Source: Spirochaetia bacterium
Lineage (GTDB): Bacteria > Spirochaetota > Spirochaetia > Treponematales > Treponemataceae
Direction of reading: 5' to 3'
DNA: 27,577 nt
Assembly: GCA_900769975.1 (NCBI GenBank)
Contig: CAAGIR010000201.1
Span: 1 to 27,577 of the forward strand
Below the pieces are notes generated by a model. That model searched no databases. It was not told the origin of the DNA and saw only the letters and a list, made by a program, of their open reading frames with translations. Position 1 is the first letter of the stretch. The number at the start of each line of letters is the position of its first letter. Both the position numbers and the translations under genes were made by a program. Below are positions 1 through 7,700 of the stretch, piece by piece.

Positions 1-1205
1 CTGATTTTTGGAGCGCCGCTTACTGTTCCTGCAGGAAAAGATGCACGCAAAACTTGAATAGGCTGAACGTCTTCACGCACAATTCCTTCCGTGCTGCTTA
101 CAAGATGAATTACATGACTGAAAAGTTCGCACTCCATATACTGCGGAACTGTCACAGAACCGCTTTTGCAGACACGTCCCAAATCGTTTCGTGCAAGGTC
201 AACGAGCATTAAATGTTCAGCCTGTTCCTTTGGATTTGACAGAAGCTGATTTTTTAACATTTCATCTTCCGCATCGTTTTTACCGCGGTGAATAGTTCCT
301 GCAATCGGGTGAATAGTAGCTTTACCGCGGCGGACACGGACAAGGCTTTCTGGAGAAGCGCCTGTAAACTGAAAATCACCGAAATTAATATAGAAAAGAT
401 AAGGCGACGGATTTACTTTTCTGAGTTTTCCGTAGACAGTAAGGGCGTCTGCGTCACATTCAATCTGAACCCTGCGGGACGGAACTGCCTGGATAATGTC
501 GCCCGCTACAATATGCTTTTTCAAAATCTTGACTTTTTCGATGTATTCCTCTTTTGATCTTTCAAGGTCGGTAATCATTTTATAATTGAACGACTGTTTT
601 TCTTCTTCAACATAAGAAAAATCCATATCGTTCATTCGCTTTAAAAGACGTTCCATCGCAACATTCAAATCAATCTGATGCTCATTATAGTTCAAGCCGA
701 AAATGTGGATTTCTTCGGTATAGTGGTCAAAGATGATGTAAATGTGTCCTGCAACAAAAAGACTTTCAGGAATATTAAGGTCGTCCTTCTGTTCAAAAAA
801 ACGGATATTGTCACAGTGCTTTGCAAACTCGTAACTCAAATAACCAAGCCCCGAAGCAGGAAGCGGAATTTCAGAAAGATTTCCTTCTGGTGTTTTATTC
901 TGGCTTGCAACATATAAAAGCGCGTCCAGAATGTCGCAAGGCTTTTTGTGTCCGAGTGCGTCACGGCTTTCAATGCCAGAATCATCAAAGGGAATGATTT
1001 TTCCGCCGACATCAAAATAGATTTCGTCCCCTTCCTGAACGATTTTAAACGCTTCTTCTGTCATTAAAATTGAATAGCGTTCACGCCCTTTTTGAAAACT
1101 CGCAGATTCGAGAATTCCTTTTGCACCGATTTTTTTTGCAAGAAGATACGGAGTGTATCTTGAATTTGAAATGCATTTATAAATCAAATCGTTTCGTGTT
1201 GTCAT
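1..1205 (-). CDS. trpE: Anthranilate synthase component I (partial, C-terminus outside window)
   Basis: The product should convert chorismate plus glutamine-derived ammonia to anthranilate, the first step of tryptophan synthesis, together with a TrpG subunit not in this window. About 401 residues are visible from the start to the left edge, so roughly the last 80-100 residues of a usual TrpE are missing. Near the N-terminus is the LES-type element (GILESASF, then GRERYSIL) typical of TrpE feedback-inhibition sites and not of PabB. The chorismate-binding domain shows HPIAGT, then LMLVDLARNDLGR, then SHVIHLVS and FPAGTVSGAPK at the left edge. The ATG at 1205 has GAGG 8 bases upstream; an in-frame ATG at 1229 has a weaker site and would add 8 residues. 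The promoter and an operator-like repeat array lie directly upstream. TrpE is favoured over PabB by the N-terminal motif and is fairly secure. Confidence 0.9.
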   Translation of the reverse strand, partial: MTTRNDLIYKCISNSRYTPYLLAKKIGAKGILESASFQKGRERYSILMTEEAFKIVQEGDEIYFDVGGKIIPFDDSGIESRDALGHKKPCDILDALLYVASQNKTPEGNLSEIPLPASGLGYLSYEFAKHCDNIRFFEQKDDLNIPESLFVAGHIYIIFDHYTEEIHIFGLNYNEHQIDLNVAMERLLKRMNDMDFSYVEEEKQSFNYKMITDLERSKEEYIEKVKILKKHIVAGDIIQAVPSRRVQIECDADALTVYGKLRKVNPSPYLFYINFGDFQFTGASPESLVRVRRGKATIHPIAGTIHRGKNDAEDEMLKNQLLSNPKEQAEHLMLVDLARNDLGRVCKSGSVTVPQYMECELFSHVIHLVSSTEGIVREDVQPIQVLRASFPAGTVSGAPKI

Positions 1206-1245
1206 ATCTACTGCCTCATTACGTTCCATTACGCTTCTTTTATTT

Positions 1246-1314
1246 GTTTCTACAAAAAGAAACGTTTCTATAAATAGAAATATACTATAAGTTTTTGTAT
1301 CTGTCAATAGAAAC
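1246..1314. promoter_or_regulatory. Operator-like array of GTTTCTA/TAGAAAC half-sites upstream of trpE
   Basis: Half-sites are gtttct (1246-1251), agaaac (1258-1263), gtttcta (1264-1270), tagaaa (1275-1280) and tagaaac (1308-1314). They form overlapping inverted repeats: 1246-1263 (6+6 with a 6-base spacer), AGAAACGTTTCT (1258-1269, a perfect palindrome centred on CG) and 1265-1280 (7+7 with a 2-base spacer). The array covers the -10 element, the expected transcription start and the upstream edge of the -35 element of the trpE promoter, as expected for a repressor site. The CG-centred palindrome recalls LacI-family operators in style. The regulator is not in the window. Confidence 0.6.
1279..1307 (-). 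promoter_or_regulatory. Sigma-70-type promoter of trpE
   Basis: On the minus strand there is TTGACA (1302-1307), a 17-base spacer and TATATT (1279-1284). The -35 element is a perfect consensus match. The -10 element is embedded in the inverted repeat at 1265-1280. The leader to the trpE ATG is about 65-70 bases. Confidence 0.65.
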
Positions 1315-1355
1315 ATTGAAAATTCACAAAAATCTTATATTTTTTTAAAACTTTT

Positions 1356-1385
1356 TTGAATTTTTTGTGTCTAATTAGATATAAT
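1356..1385 (+). promoter_or_regulatory. Probable promoter of the thioesterase gene
   Basis: TTGAAT (1356-1361), an 18-base spacer and a perfect TATAAT (1380-1385) lie about 35 bases before the start codon. The surroundings are very AT-rich, which makes chance matches likelier. Confidence 0.5.
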
Positions 1386-1406
1386 TAAAAATAGAAAATT
1401 TTTTGT

Positions 1407-1410
1407 GAGG
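1407..1410 (+). promoter_or_regulatory. Ribosome binding site supporting the TTG start of the thioesterase
   Basis: GAGG lies 8 bases before the TTG at 1419, but 14 bases before the next in-frame ATG at 1425. The spacing favours the TTG start. Confidence 0.55.
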
Positions 1411-1418
1411 TAAAAAAA

Positions 1419-2177
1419 TTGATCATGCAAATTGAAGCAAAAAAAGAACTGAATAAAACAGTAAAAATTATGTTCGGACAATGCGGTTATAATGGAAAAC
1501 TTCATCTTGAACAGGTTATGCAGTATTGTGCAGATTTTGTTACAGAATTATATACACAAAACGGACAAAGCCGTTCATTTCTAAATTCGTGCGGATATAT
1601 TCAAATGGTTTCCAGAACTAGCATTCACATAAACAGACTTCCACAGGAAAATGAAATTATAAATATTAAAGTTCAAGAAGAAAAACCCGAAGGCTTTCAG
1701 ATGAACAGGTATTATAATTTTTCTGATGAAAAAGGAAACACTCTTATAGAAGGAAAAAGTTTGTGGGTAATAGTTTCGCCAGAAACAAGAGAAATTATTT
1801 CTCCAGAAAACTTTAAATATTGCATCCATTCTGACTTGCAGACCCCTTTTGAAAAAAAGCCTGGAAAAATCCGATTTTCTTCCGATTTACTGAAATATTT
1901 GGGTGAACAGAAAATCCTCCTTTCTCATCTTGATCCTAATGGTCATCTTACAAATTCCAGATATATTAATTTTGCTTTAGATTTTCTTCCAGACGAATAT
2001 CAGGCAAAGGATTTTTGCGATTTTAGATTAAACTTTTGCAAAGAAATGAAAAAAGGCGAAATTATGTACATTTTTGGTGTTTTTGATGATGAAAATAAAA
2101 AAATTATAGTTGCAGGAAAACGTCAAAAAGATATAAAATCAGAAAGTTCTTTTGAATGTGAATTGATTTATAAATAA
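1419..2177 (+). CDS. Acyl-ACP thioesterase (FatA/FatB-like, double hot-dog fold)
   Basis: The product should release fatty acids from acyl-ACP in the cytosol, ending or tapping fatty-acid synthesis. The 252-residue length fits bacterial acyl-ACP thioesterases (Pfam Acyl-ACP_TE family). The second hot-dog half carries DPNGHLTNSRYINFALDF, matching the family's DxNxHxN..Y catalytic-region pattern. The N-terminal half has the substrate-helix type sequence HLEQVMQYCADFVTELY. Translation probably begins at TTG 1419. The gene has its own promoter, diverges from trpE, and its stop lies 2 bases before a hairpin repeat whose T-run could terminate its message. The family is clear; the preferred acyl chain cannot be read from the sequence. 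Confidence 0.85.
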   Translation: MIMQIEAKKELNKTVKIMFGQCGYNGKLHLEQVMQYCADFVTELYTQNGQSRSFLNSCGYIQMVSRTSIHINRLPQENEIINIKVQEEKPEGFQMNRYYNFSDEKGNTLIEGKSLWVIVSPETREIISPENFKYCIHSDLQTPFEKKPGKIRFSSDLLKYLGEQKILLSHLDPNGHLTNSRYINFALDFLPDEYQAKDFCDFRLNFCKEMKKGEIMYIFGVFDDENKKIIVAGKRQKDIKSESSFECELIYK

Positions 2178-2179
2178 TT

Positions 2180-2225
2180 AAGTCACTCGATTGTTGAAAC
2201 AATCTTCTTGACTTTTTAGGGAGGT
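2180..2225 (+). repeat. 46-base hairpin repeat, copy 1
   Basis: This is identical over 46 bases to 2333-2378. It contains GATTGTT (2189-2195) and AACAATC (2198-2204) as an inner stem, and AAGTCA (2180-2185) with TGACTT (2209-2214) as an outer stem. A T-run follows, then GGGAGGT, a strong Shine-Dalgarno-like sequence. This copy is not followed by an ATG at a usable distance. The stem plus T-run may also act as the thioesterase terminator. Confidence 0.85.
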
Positions 2226-2230
2226 GTAAT

Positions 2231-2327
2231 AAAAACTTTGCCTGTAATAGCGTCAAAGTTTTTATTTACAAGTTTGCGTTGCAAACTTCTTTATTTACTG
2301 CTTCTTCTCATTTCATTGCGAAGAAGC
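2231..2327. repeat. Three tandem inverted repeats between the two 46-base repeats
   Basis: Three perfect stems follow one another: aaaaactttg (2231-2240) with caaagttttt (2254-2263), 10 bp and a 13-base loop; aagtttgc (2270-2277) with gcaaactt (2281-2288), 8 bp and a 3-base loop; gcttcttc (2300-2307) with gaagaagc (2320-2327), 8 bp and a 12-base loop. With the flanking repeats, almost the whole stretch from 2180 to 2370 can fold into five hairpins. Confidence 0.8.
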
Positions 2328-2332
2328 TTAAA

Positions 2333-2378
2333 AAGTCACTCGATTGTTGAAACAATCTTCTTGACTTTTTAGGGAGGT
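2333..2378 (+). repeat. 46-base hairpin repeat, copy 2, supplying the RBS of the sigma-factor cassette
   Basis: This copy is identical to 2180-2225. Its terminal GGGAGGT lies 3 bases before the ATG at 2382. It therefore serves as the ribosome binding region of the first gene in the sigma/anti-sigma cassette, with the hairpin immediately upstream. Confidence 0.85.
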
Positions 2379-2381
2379 TAT

Positions 2382-2714
2382 ATGACACCAGCTTGCCCCG
2401 CTGCACAGGTAATTGTATCTTTAATTCCGATTGTCGGGATTTCATTTGCAGCAATAGTAATTTTTTTCGCACTTTTATGGAAACACAACGAAATTAAAAT
2501 GCGAATTTCAAAAAATCAATATAATCCGCCTGTATTTAACTGGAAAATATTTTCACTTTTTGCAGGGTTATGTTTGATTGGCGTAGGTTTTGCAATTACC
2601 TTGTTGTTTTTTGTTATTTCGGGATTAAGTTACGCAATTCTCGGAGGACTCATTCCATTAATACTTGGAATAATGTTTTTGATTTTTTATAAAATAATTT
2701 CAAATGACAAATAA
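2382..2714 (+). CDS. Small membrane protein, DUF6249-like, preceding an ECF sigma factor
   Basis: This 110-residue protein has an N-terminal membrane segment (about 9-33), a short polar stretch with KHNEIKMRISKNQ, and two further hydrophobic segments (about 53-75 and 80-104). The pattern of one helix, a polar segment of the K/RHxxxxxxI type and a glycine-rich helical hairpin resembles small DUF6249-type membrane proteins. From memory, these are often encoded beside ECF sigma factors, but I could not run a search. The ATG follows GGGAGGT from the second 46-base repeat. The 3' end overlaps the sigma-factor start by 11 bases, so the two are probably translationally coupled. A sensor or regulator of the adjacent sigma factor is possible but unproven. 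Confidence 0.6.
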   Translation: MTPACPAAQVIVSLIPIVGISFAAIVIFFALLWKHNEIKMRISKNQYNPPVFNWKIFSLFAGLCLIGVGFAITLLFFVISGLSYAILGGLIPLILGIMFLIFYKIISNDK

Positions 2715-3285
2715 AGTTTCTAAATCAATAGAAAGCTTTTTAGTTATTTCTGTTGATAAATTTCTTGTAAAGGAAGCAATTCAAGGAAATTCCGTTGCTT
2801 TTTCTCAACTGATTTTTCTATATAAAAAAAGGATTATAGCAGTTGGAAGGCGTTTTTTTTCAAATCAAAATGATATTGATGATTTTTTACAGGAAGTTTT
2901 TATAAAAATTTATGAAAATCTTAAAAGTTATAAAGGAAACAGTCGTTTTTCAACATGGATAACAAGGATAGCATATAATACAGCAATAAATTTTAAAACA
3001 AGAACAAAAATAAGCGAAAATCTCTCTGAAGAAACTGAATCTAAACTTTATTCACATTACGATTCTCCAGAAGATGAAGAAATTAAAAAAGTCACAAAAC
3101 TTGCAATAAAATCAGCAGTAGAAAATCTTCCTGAAAAATATGAAAAATGCATAGAATTTTACTTTTATAACAATATGACTTATGAAGAAATTTCAAATAT
3201 CACACAAATTCCTGTAAACACTGTAAAAACTTATGTTTTCAGGGCAAAAAAGGAATTACACAAAAAGTTAAAAGATTTTTATTAA
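2704..3285 (+). CDS. ECF-type RNA polymerase sigma factor
   Basis: This 193-residue sigma-70 family protein contains only regions 2 and 4, as expected for extracytoplasmic-function sigma factors. Region 2 runs from about 30 to 98 and includes DIDDFLQEVFIKIYENL and FSTWITRIAYNTAINF. Region 4 runs from about 137 to 190 and includes LPEKYEKCIEFYF and MTYEEISNITQIPVNTVKTY, a helix-turn-helix for -35 recognition. The start ATG overlaps the end of the preceding membrane-protein gene and has no clear Shine-Dalgarno sequence of its own, which suggests translational coupling. A zinc-type anti-sigma gene follows after about 64 bases, and the pair probably works as a switch. The promoters it recognises are unknown. 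Confidence 0.93.
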   Translation: MTNKVSKSIESFLVISVDKFLVKEAIQGNSVAFSQLIFLYKKRIIAVGRRFFSNQNDIDDFLQEVFIKIYENLKSYKGNSRFSTWITRIAYNTAINFKTRTKISENLSEETESKLYSHYDSPEDEEIKKVTKLAIKSAVENLPEKYEKCIEFYFYNNMTYEEISNITQIPVNTVKTYVFRAKKELHKKLKDFY

Positions 3286-3337
3286 ACGTAAAGAATCAGG
3301 CAGAAATTATGATTTATAAGAAAATTAATAGATTAAT

Positions 3338-3344
3338 GGGTAGG
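3338..3344 (+). promoter_or_regulatory. Ribosome binding site choosing the anti-sigma start
   Basis: GGGTAGG ends 5 bases before the ATG at 3350. The alternative in-frame GTG at 3344 lies inside this motif, so the ATG is preferred. Confidence 0.5.
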
Positions 3345-3349
3345 TGTTT

Positions 3350-3811
3350 ATGAAAGAAAACTGTGAAAAGTTTATGGAACAATTCTTATCATTAGACAAA
3401 AACGAGCATTTGTCTTTTGAAATGATTTTTCACCTTCTGCTTTGCAGCGAATGCCGTACTTATGTCAGACTTTTTACAAAAGCGGAAAAACTGGTTGCAA
3501 AACAGGAAAGTTTAAATACAAACGTTTTTAATGATAATTCTGTTGATGATTTGACAATTCTTCAGAATATTTTTCCAAATAATGCCAAAATCAAAAAAGT
3601 TCACATTTACAACTGGATTTTTATTGGCACACTACTTTTAGCCTGCATGATTTTATGTTCATTTTTTATGAATAAATATATTCCGCAGCTTCAAGAATTA
3701 TGGTTTGTGTTTATAGCTGCAGTAATCTGCACCTATTGCTTGATTTTTGTAGGCATGAATCTGGACTTTTTTATAAAACTTTCAGACACTCATGAATATT
3801 CTTTTTCATAA
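3350..3811 (+). CDS. Membrane-anchored zinc-type anti-sigma factor (ZAS-like)
   Basis: The protein is 153 residues from the ATG at 3350; a GTG at 3344 would add two. Near the N-terminus is FHLLLCSECR, an HxxxCxxC motif (about H28, C32, C35) that defines zinc-binding anti-sigma domains of the zf-HC2/ZAS kind. The N-terminal part should be cytoplasmic and hold the ECF sigma factor encoded just upstream. Two hydrophobic segments follow (about 86-106 and 115-138) with a very short loop between them, so little is exposed outside the membrane. The signal may therefore come through the membrane, from the small membrane protein at 2382, or from zinc/thiol chemistry at the motif. The pairing with the sigma factor is inferred from position and motif. 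Confidence 0.75.
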   Translation: MKENCEKFMEQFLSLDKNEHLSFEMIFHLLLCSECRTYVRLFTKAEKLVAKQESLNTNVFNDNSVDDLTILQNIFPNNAKIKKVHIYNWIFIGTLLLACMILCSFFMNKYIPQLQELWFVFIAAVICTYCLIFVGMNLDFFIKLSDTHEYSFS

Positions 3812-3971
3812 TTCTTAAAAAAATTTGACTTTTACAGTCGGTTATGATTATTTTCAATTATGTTGGAAGGTATGTTAAATAATTCTACCTGGAATATCAT
3901 TTATAGTGCTTCCTTTTAATTAATCTAATTATGGAAGTTTTTCACACTTTTTATCTTTTTGGGAGATTTTT

Positions 3972-4640
3972 ATGAAAAAAAATGTAATTATTTCATTGGT
4001 TTTAAATGCAATCATTTTTCTGCTCACAGTATTTTCCACTTTTTCTGCTTTATTTGATTATCGTTTTATGACATCAGGCAGTTCCATAACTTTCAATCCA
4101 AATTTTTCCATTTTTATGTATTTTACCACCGATTCTAACATCATTCTGGGGATTATTTCTGCTGTTATGATGGCTTTTGAAATTGCGGCACTGGCTAAAA
4201 GAAGATATGAACTTCCAAAATCTTTGTATGTCTTAAAACTTCTGGCCACAACAGGGGTAACATTAACAATGATTACAACAATAGTATATCTGGCACCTAA
4301 AGATCCGCTTGGTTATTTTAATAAATTTTTGGATTCAAACTTCTTTTTCCATCTGATAATTCCAATTCTTGCATTAATCTCGTTTGTCTGCTTTGAAAAA
4401 ACTAATACTTTGTCTAAAAAGGCTACTTTAATTGCAATCTTGCCAATGATTGCTTATACAATTTTTTATGCTTGCAATACGTTAATGCATTTGGAAAACA
4501 ATTCAGTAGCACATGGATACGATTTTTACGGCTTTTTTGATGCAGGACTTTTATTTGCCATATTATTAATTCCGCTGATGATAGTTATTACATATCTTAT
4601 AAGCGTTGTACTATGGTTTGTAAATAAAAAAGACTTATAA
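3972..4640 (+). CDS. Polytopic membrane protein, possibly Pr6Pr-like
   Basis: This 222-residue protein has about six hydrophobic segments. It begins with a short basic start (MKKNVI) leading into the first helix. The loop motif YFTTDSNIILG before the second helix and the HLIIPILAL motif in a later helix resemble small bacterial Pr6Pr-type six-helix proteins with a conserved YFT..SN element. No catalytic function can be assigned. GGGAG lies 6 bases before the ATG. The gene is 160 bases from the anti-sigma gene and could belong to its regulon or be independent. It converges on mfd across 86 bases that hold only a weak hairpin. Confidence 0.65.
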   Translation: MKKNVIISLVLNAIIFLLTVFSTFSALFDYRFMTSGSSITFNPNFSIFMYFTTDSNIILGIISAVMMAFEIAALAKRRYELPKSLYVLKLLATTGVTLTMITTIVYLAPKDPLGYFNKFLDSNFFFHLIIPILALISFVCFEKTNTLSKKATLIAILPMIAYTIFYACNTLMHLENNSVAHGYDFYGFFDAGLLFAILLIPLMIVITYLISVVLWFVNKKDL

Positions 4641-4726
4641 AATCAACCTATAAAATCAGCCTGATGTTTTGTTTTAATATTTGTTTTTATCATTTTACTG
4701 AAAGATATTCTGAAAGTAAAAAGTCA

Positions 4727-7700
4727 CTATTCCAATTGCGACAATTTTTCCCTTATAAATTCAGATTTTTCTTTCAGTCCGATTTTTCCCAGTTTAATAA
4801 ACAAAACATTAGGCAACTGTGGATTTAACCGTATAGTACCAGGATTTTCTTTAATCAGTTTTAAGATTTTATCTATAGAAAGTTTTGAAACCTGATTAAA
4901 GTCAATACGCACTTCTCCCTGTCTTTCTTTTATACTTGCTATGGAAAGTTTTTTACAGATAATTCTAATTTCAGCAAGGGCAAGCAAACTTGAAACTTCA
5001 TCTGGTATAGGTCCAAATCTATCATCAAGTTCAGCCAAAACAGCATCAAATTCCTTTTCATCTGTTACCGATGCAATCTTTTTATAAATTTCCATTTTTA
5101 TCTGAGGATTTGTAATGTAAGTATCTGGAATAAATCCTGTATATTCCAGTTCCATTAATACTTCTGTCTGCTCCGTAAAATCCTTTTGTTTTGTCAGTTT
5201 GTTTACAGCATCATTTAAAAGGCGGACATACATATCAAAACCAACAGAATACACATCGCCTGACTGATCCCGTCCCAAAAGATTTCCTGCTCCCCGAATT
5301 TCCATATCTTTCATTGCAATTTTAAATCCGCTTCCTAGTTCTGTAAAATCACTGATAACCTGAAGCCTTTTCATTGCAACTTCAGAAAGTGCTTTATTTT
5401 CAGGATAAAGAAGATATGCATAAGCCTGCCTGTCACTTCGCCCTACACGACCACGTAATTGATACAATTGAGAAACACCATACATATCAGCTCTATCAAT
5501 AATAATTGTATTAACATTTGGAATATCAATACCATTTTCTATAATTGTTGTGGCAATTAAAACATGAAAACCGCCCATTTTAAAACGCTGGAATATTTCT
5601 TCCAGTTGAGTACTTGTCATCTGCCCATGTGCTACATCTACGAGAACTTCTGGAACAATTGTTTCCACACGTTTACGTATTTCCTGTAAAGATTCTACTC
5701 TGTTATGAAGATAAAAAACCTGTCCGCCCCTTTCAATTTCACGACGTATTGCCTGTGCAACTCTGTCATCAGTATATTCATCTACAACAGTTTCAACTGC
5801 CTGCCTGTTTTGTGGAGGTGTCGTAAGCAAACTCATATCACGAATTTTTAAAAGGCTCATATGGAGGGTTCTAGGAATAGGAGTTGCAGACATTGTAAGA
5901 CAGTCGATATTGTTTTTCATTTCTTTTAGCTTTTCTTTATCCTTTACACCAAAACGCTGTTCTTCATCAATTATCATAAGACCTAAATTTTTGAATTTAA
6001 CGTCTTTTTGAATAATTCTATGTGTCCCCAAAAGTATGTCGATTTGACCTTCCGACACTTTTTGCAAAATCTTTTTTTGTTCTGAAGGTGATACAAAACG
6101 AGAAAGTCTTTCAATTTTTACTGGAAAGTTCTTAAATCGTTCTTTACATGTTTCAAAATGCTGTTCGGCAAGAATTGTTGTAGGTGCCAGAAATGCAACC
6201 TGTTTTCCTCCCATCACAGCTTTAAATGCCGCCCTCATTGCAATTTCAGTTTTTCCATATCCAACATCACCGCAAACAAGTCTGTCCATAGGAACAGGTT
6301 TTTCCATATCTTTTTTGATTTCTTCCGTTACAGTTATCTGATCTGGAGTATCTTCATACGGAAAAGCTGCCTCAAAAGCTGCCTGCCATTCCGTTTCTTT
6401 TGGAAATGCAAAACCTACCGAGGCCTGACGGCGTGAATATAATGCAATCAGTTTTTCAGCCAAATCTTCAACCGCTTTTTTTACTTTACTTTTTCTGTTT
6501 TCCCAAGATTTACTTCCAATTCTATCAAGCTTTGGCTTTTCACCTTCATTTCCTATATATCGTTGAACAAGATTTACCTGTTCAATAGGAACAAAAGCAA
6601 ATTCATTATCAGCATATTCAAGTTTAATATAATCACGTTCATTTCCCAGTGATTTTACACGCTCAATTCCATGAAAAAGACCAATTCCCCAATTTACATG
6701 TACTATATAATCCCCTGGATTTAATTCAACAAAAGTATCAATAGGTTTTGATTTTGCTTTATTTACAGTTTTTGGAACATACTTTCTTCTTCCAAAAATT
6801 TCATTTTCCTGTATAACAAGAATTTTCGACTCTGGTAAACTGAATCCAGCAGAAATAGGATGAGGAATTAAACTTACAGGATTCCAGTCTTTTTTTGAAT
6901 CATCCAATTCTATAAAATCTTTAAAAATTTCATGAATTCTAAGCTGCTGATTTTCATTGTCAGTAAAAATAAAAACTTTCCATTTATCCTGCAAAAGTTT
7001 TGTAAGTTCATCTTTCATGAAATTCAGATTTCCAAAAAAACTTCTGGCAGGTTCTGAAGAAATTTTTATATATGAGGTAATTTTTTCATTTTCTTTAAGC
7101 AAAGTCCTGAAATAAATCCTCTTTTCAATTTTTTCTGCAATATTGTTAAAATTACACAATAACTGTTGAGGCGGAATTACAGGAAGATTTTCACGCGAAA
7201 TCCTGTATAATTTATGAAATTCACGCTGCAAAACAAGTTCGGCATTTTCAAGCTTATCATAATTATAAAACAAAACAAACGAAGACGGATCCAGATAATC
7301 AAGAATTGTAAAATGGTCATCCCAAACAAACGGATACAGCAATTCTTCTCCTTCTGCTTCACCATTTATTTCAAGTTCATTTAAAATATTCTTTGCATTT
7401 TCCAAAGCGTCTTGTGTAAATGGAAGATGCACCTGTTTTTCAGAATAATCATTTTCTTTTAGCTGCGAAAAATCTTCAGTAACTGCACTTTTCTGATATT
7501 CTTCAATTTTTTCTGAAACCTTTTGAATTAATTCTTTATCCCACAAAACTTCTTTCATAGGATAAATCGTTACGCTATCTTTTGTTCCAACAGTTACCTG
7601 ATTATCCGTTTCAAATTCTTTAATTGATTCAATTTCATCAAAATCAAAAATTATACGAGTTGCAAAATCATCACATGGCAAAAATATATCTAAAACTTCA

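Noticed and set aside
288..1273. Plus-strand open frames of 67-89 codons across 288-1273
   Set aside because: They are shadows of the minus-strand trpE frame, which has clear family motifs throughout this stretch.
1206..1310. T-box or attenuator upstream of trpE
   Set aside because: No T-box sequence, no tryptophan-codon leader peptide and no terminator hairpin were seen in the short leader; the visible repeats fit a DNA operator better.
2180..2378. Integron attC sites or a CRISPR-like array
   Set aside because: The stems lack RYYYAAC/GTTRRRY core pairs, the unit spacing is irregular, and there are only two identical repeats.
3812..3971. Promoter or regulatory RNA before the polytopic membrane protein
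   Set aside because: There is a TTGACT and a dispersed GGAAG/CTTCC pairing, but no -10 element at convincing spacing and no known RNA motif.
4652..4670. Possible bidirectional terminator between the polytopic membrane protein and mfd
   Set aside because: The stem is only about 4 bp around a GCC loop, with a bulge before the A/T tract; too weak to claim.
4717..4728. Third partial copy of the 46-base repeat (taaaaagtcact)
   Set aside because: Only 12 AT-rich bases match, they lie at the mfd stop codon, and no hairpin or RBS follows; chance is enough.
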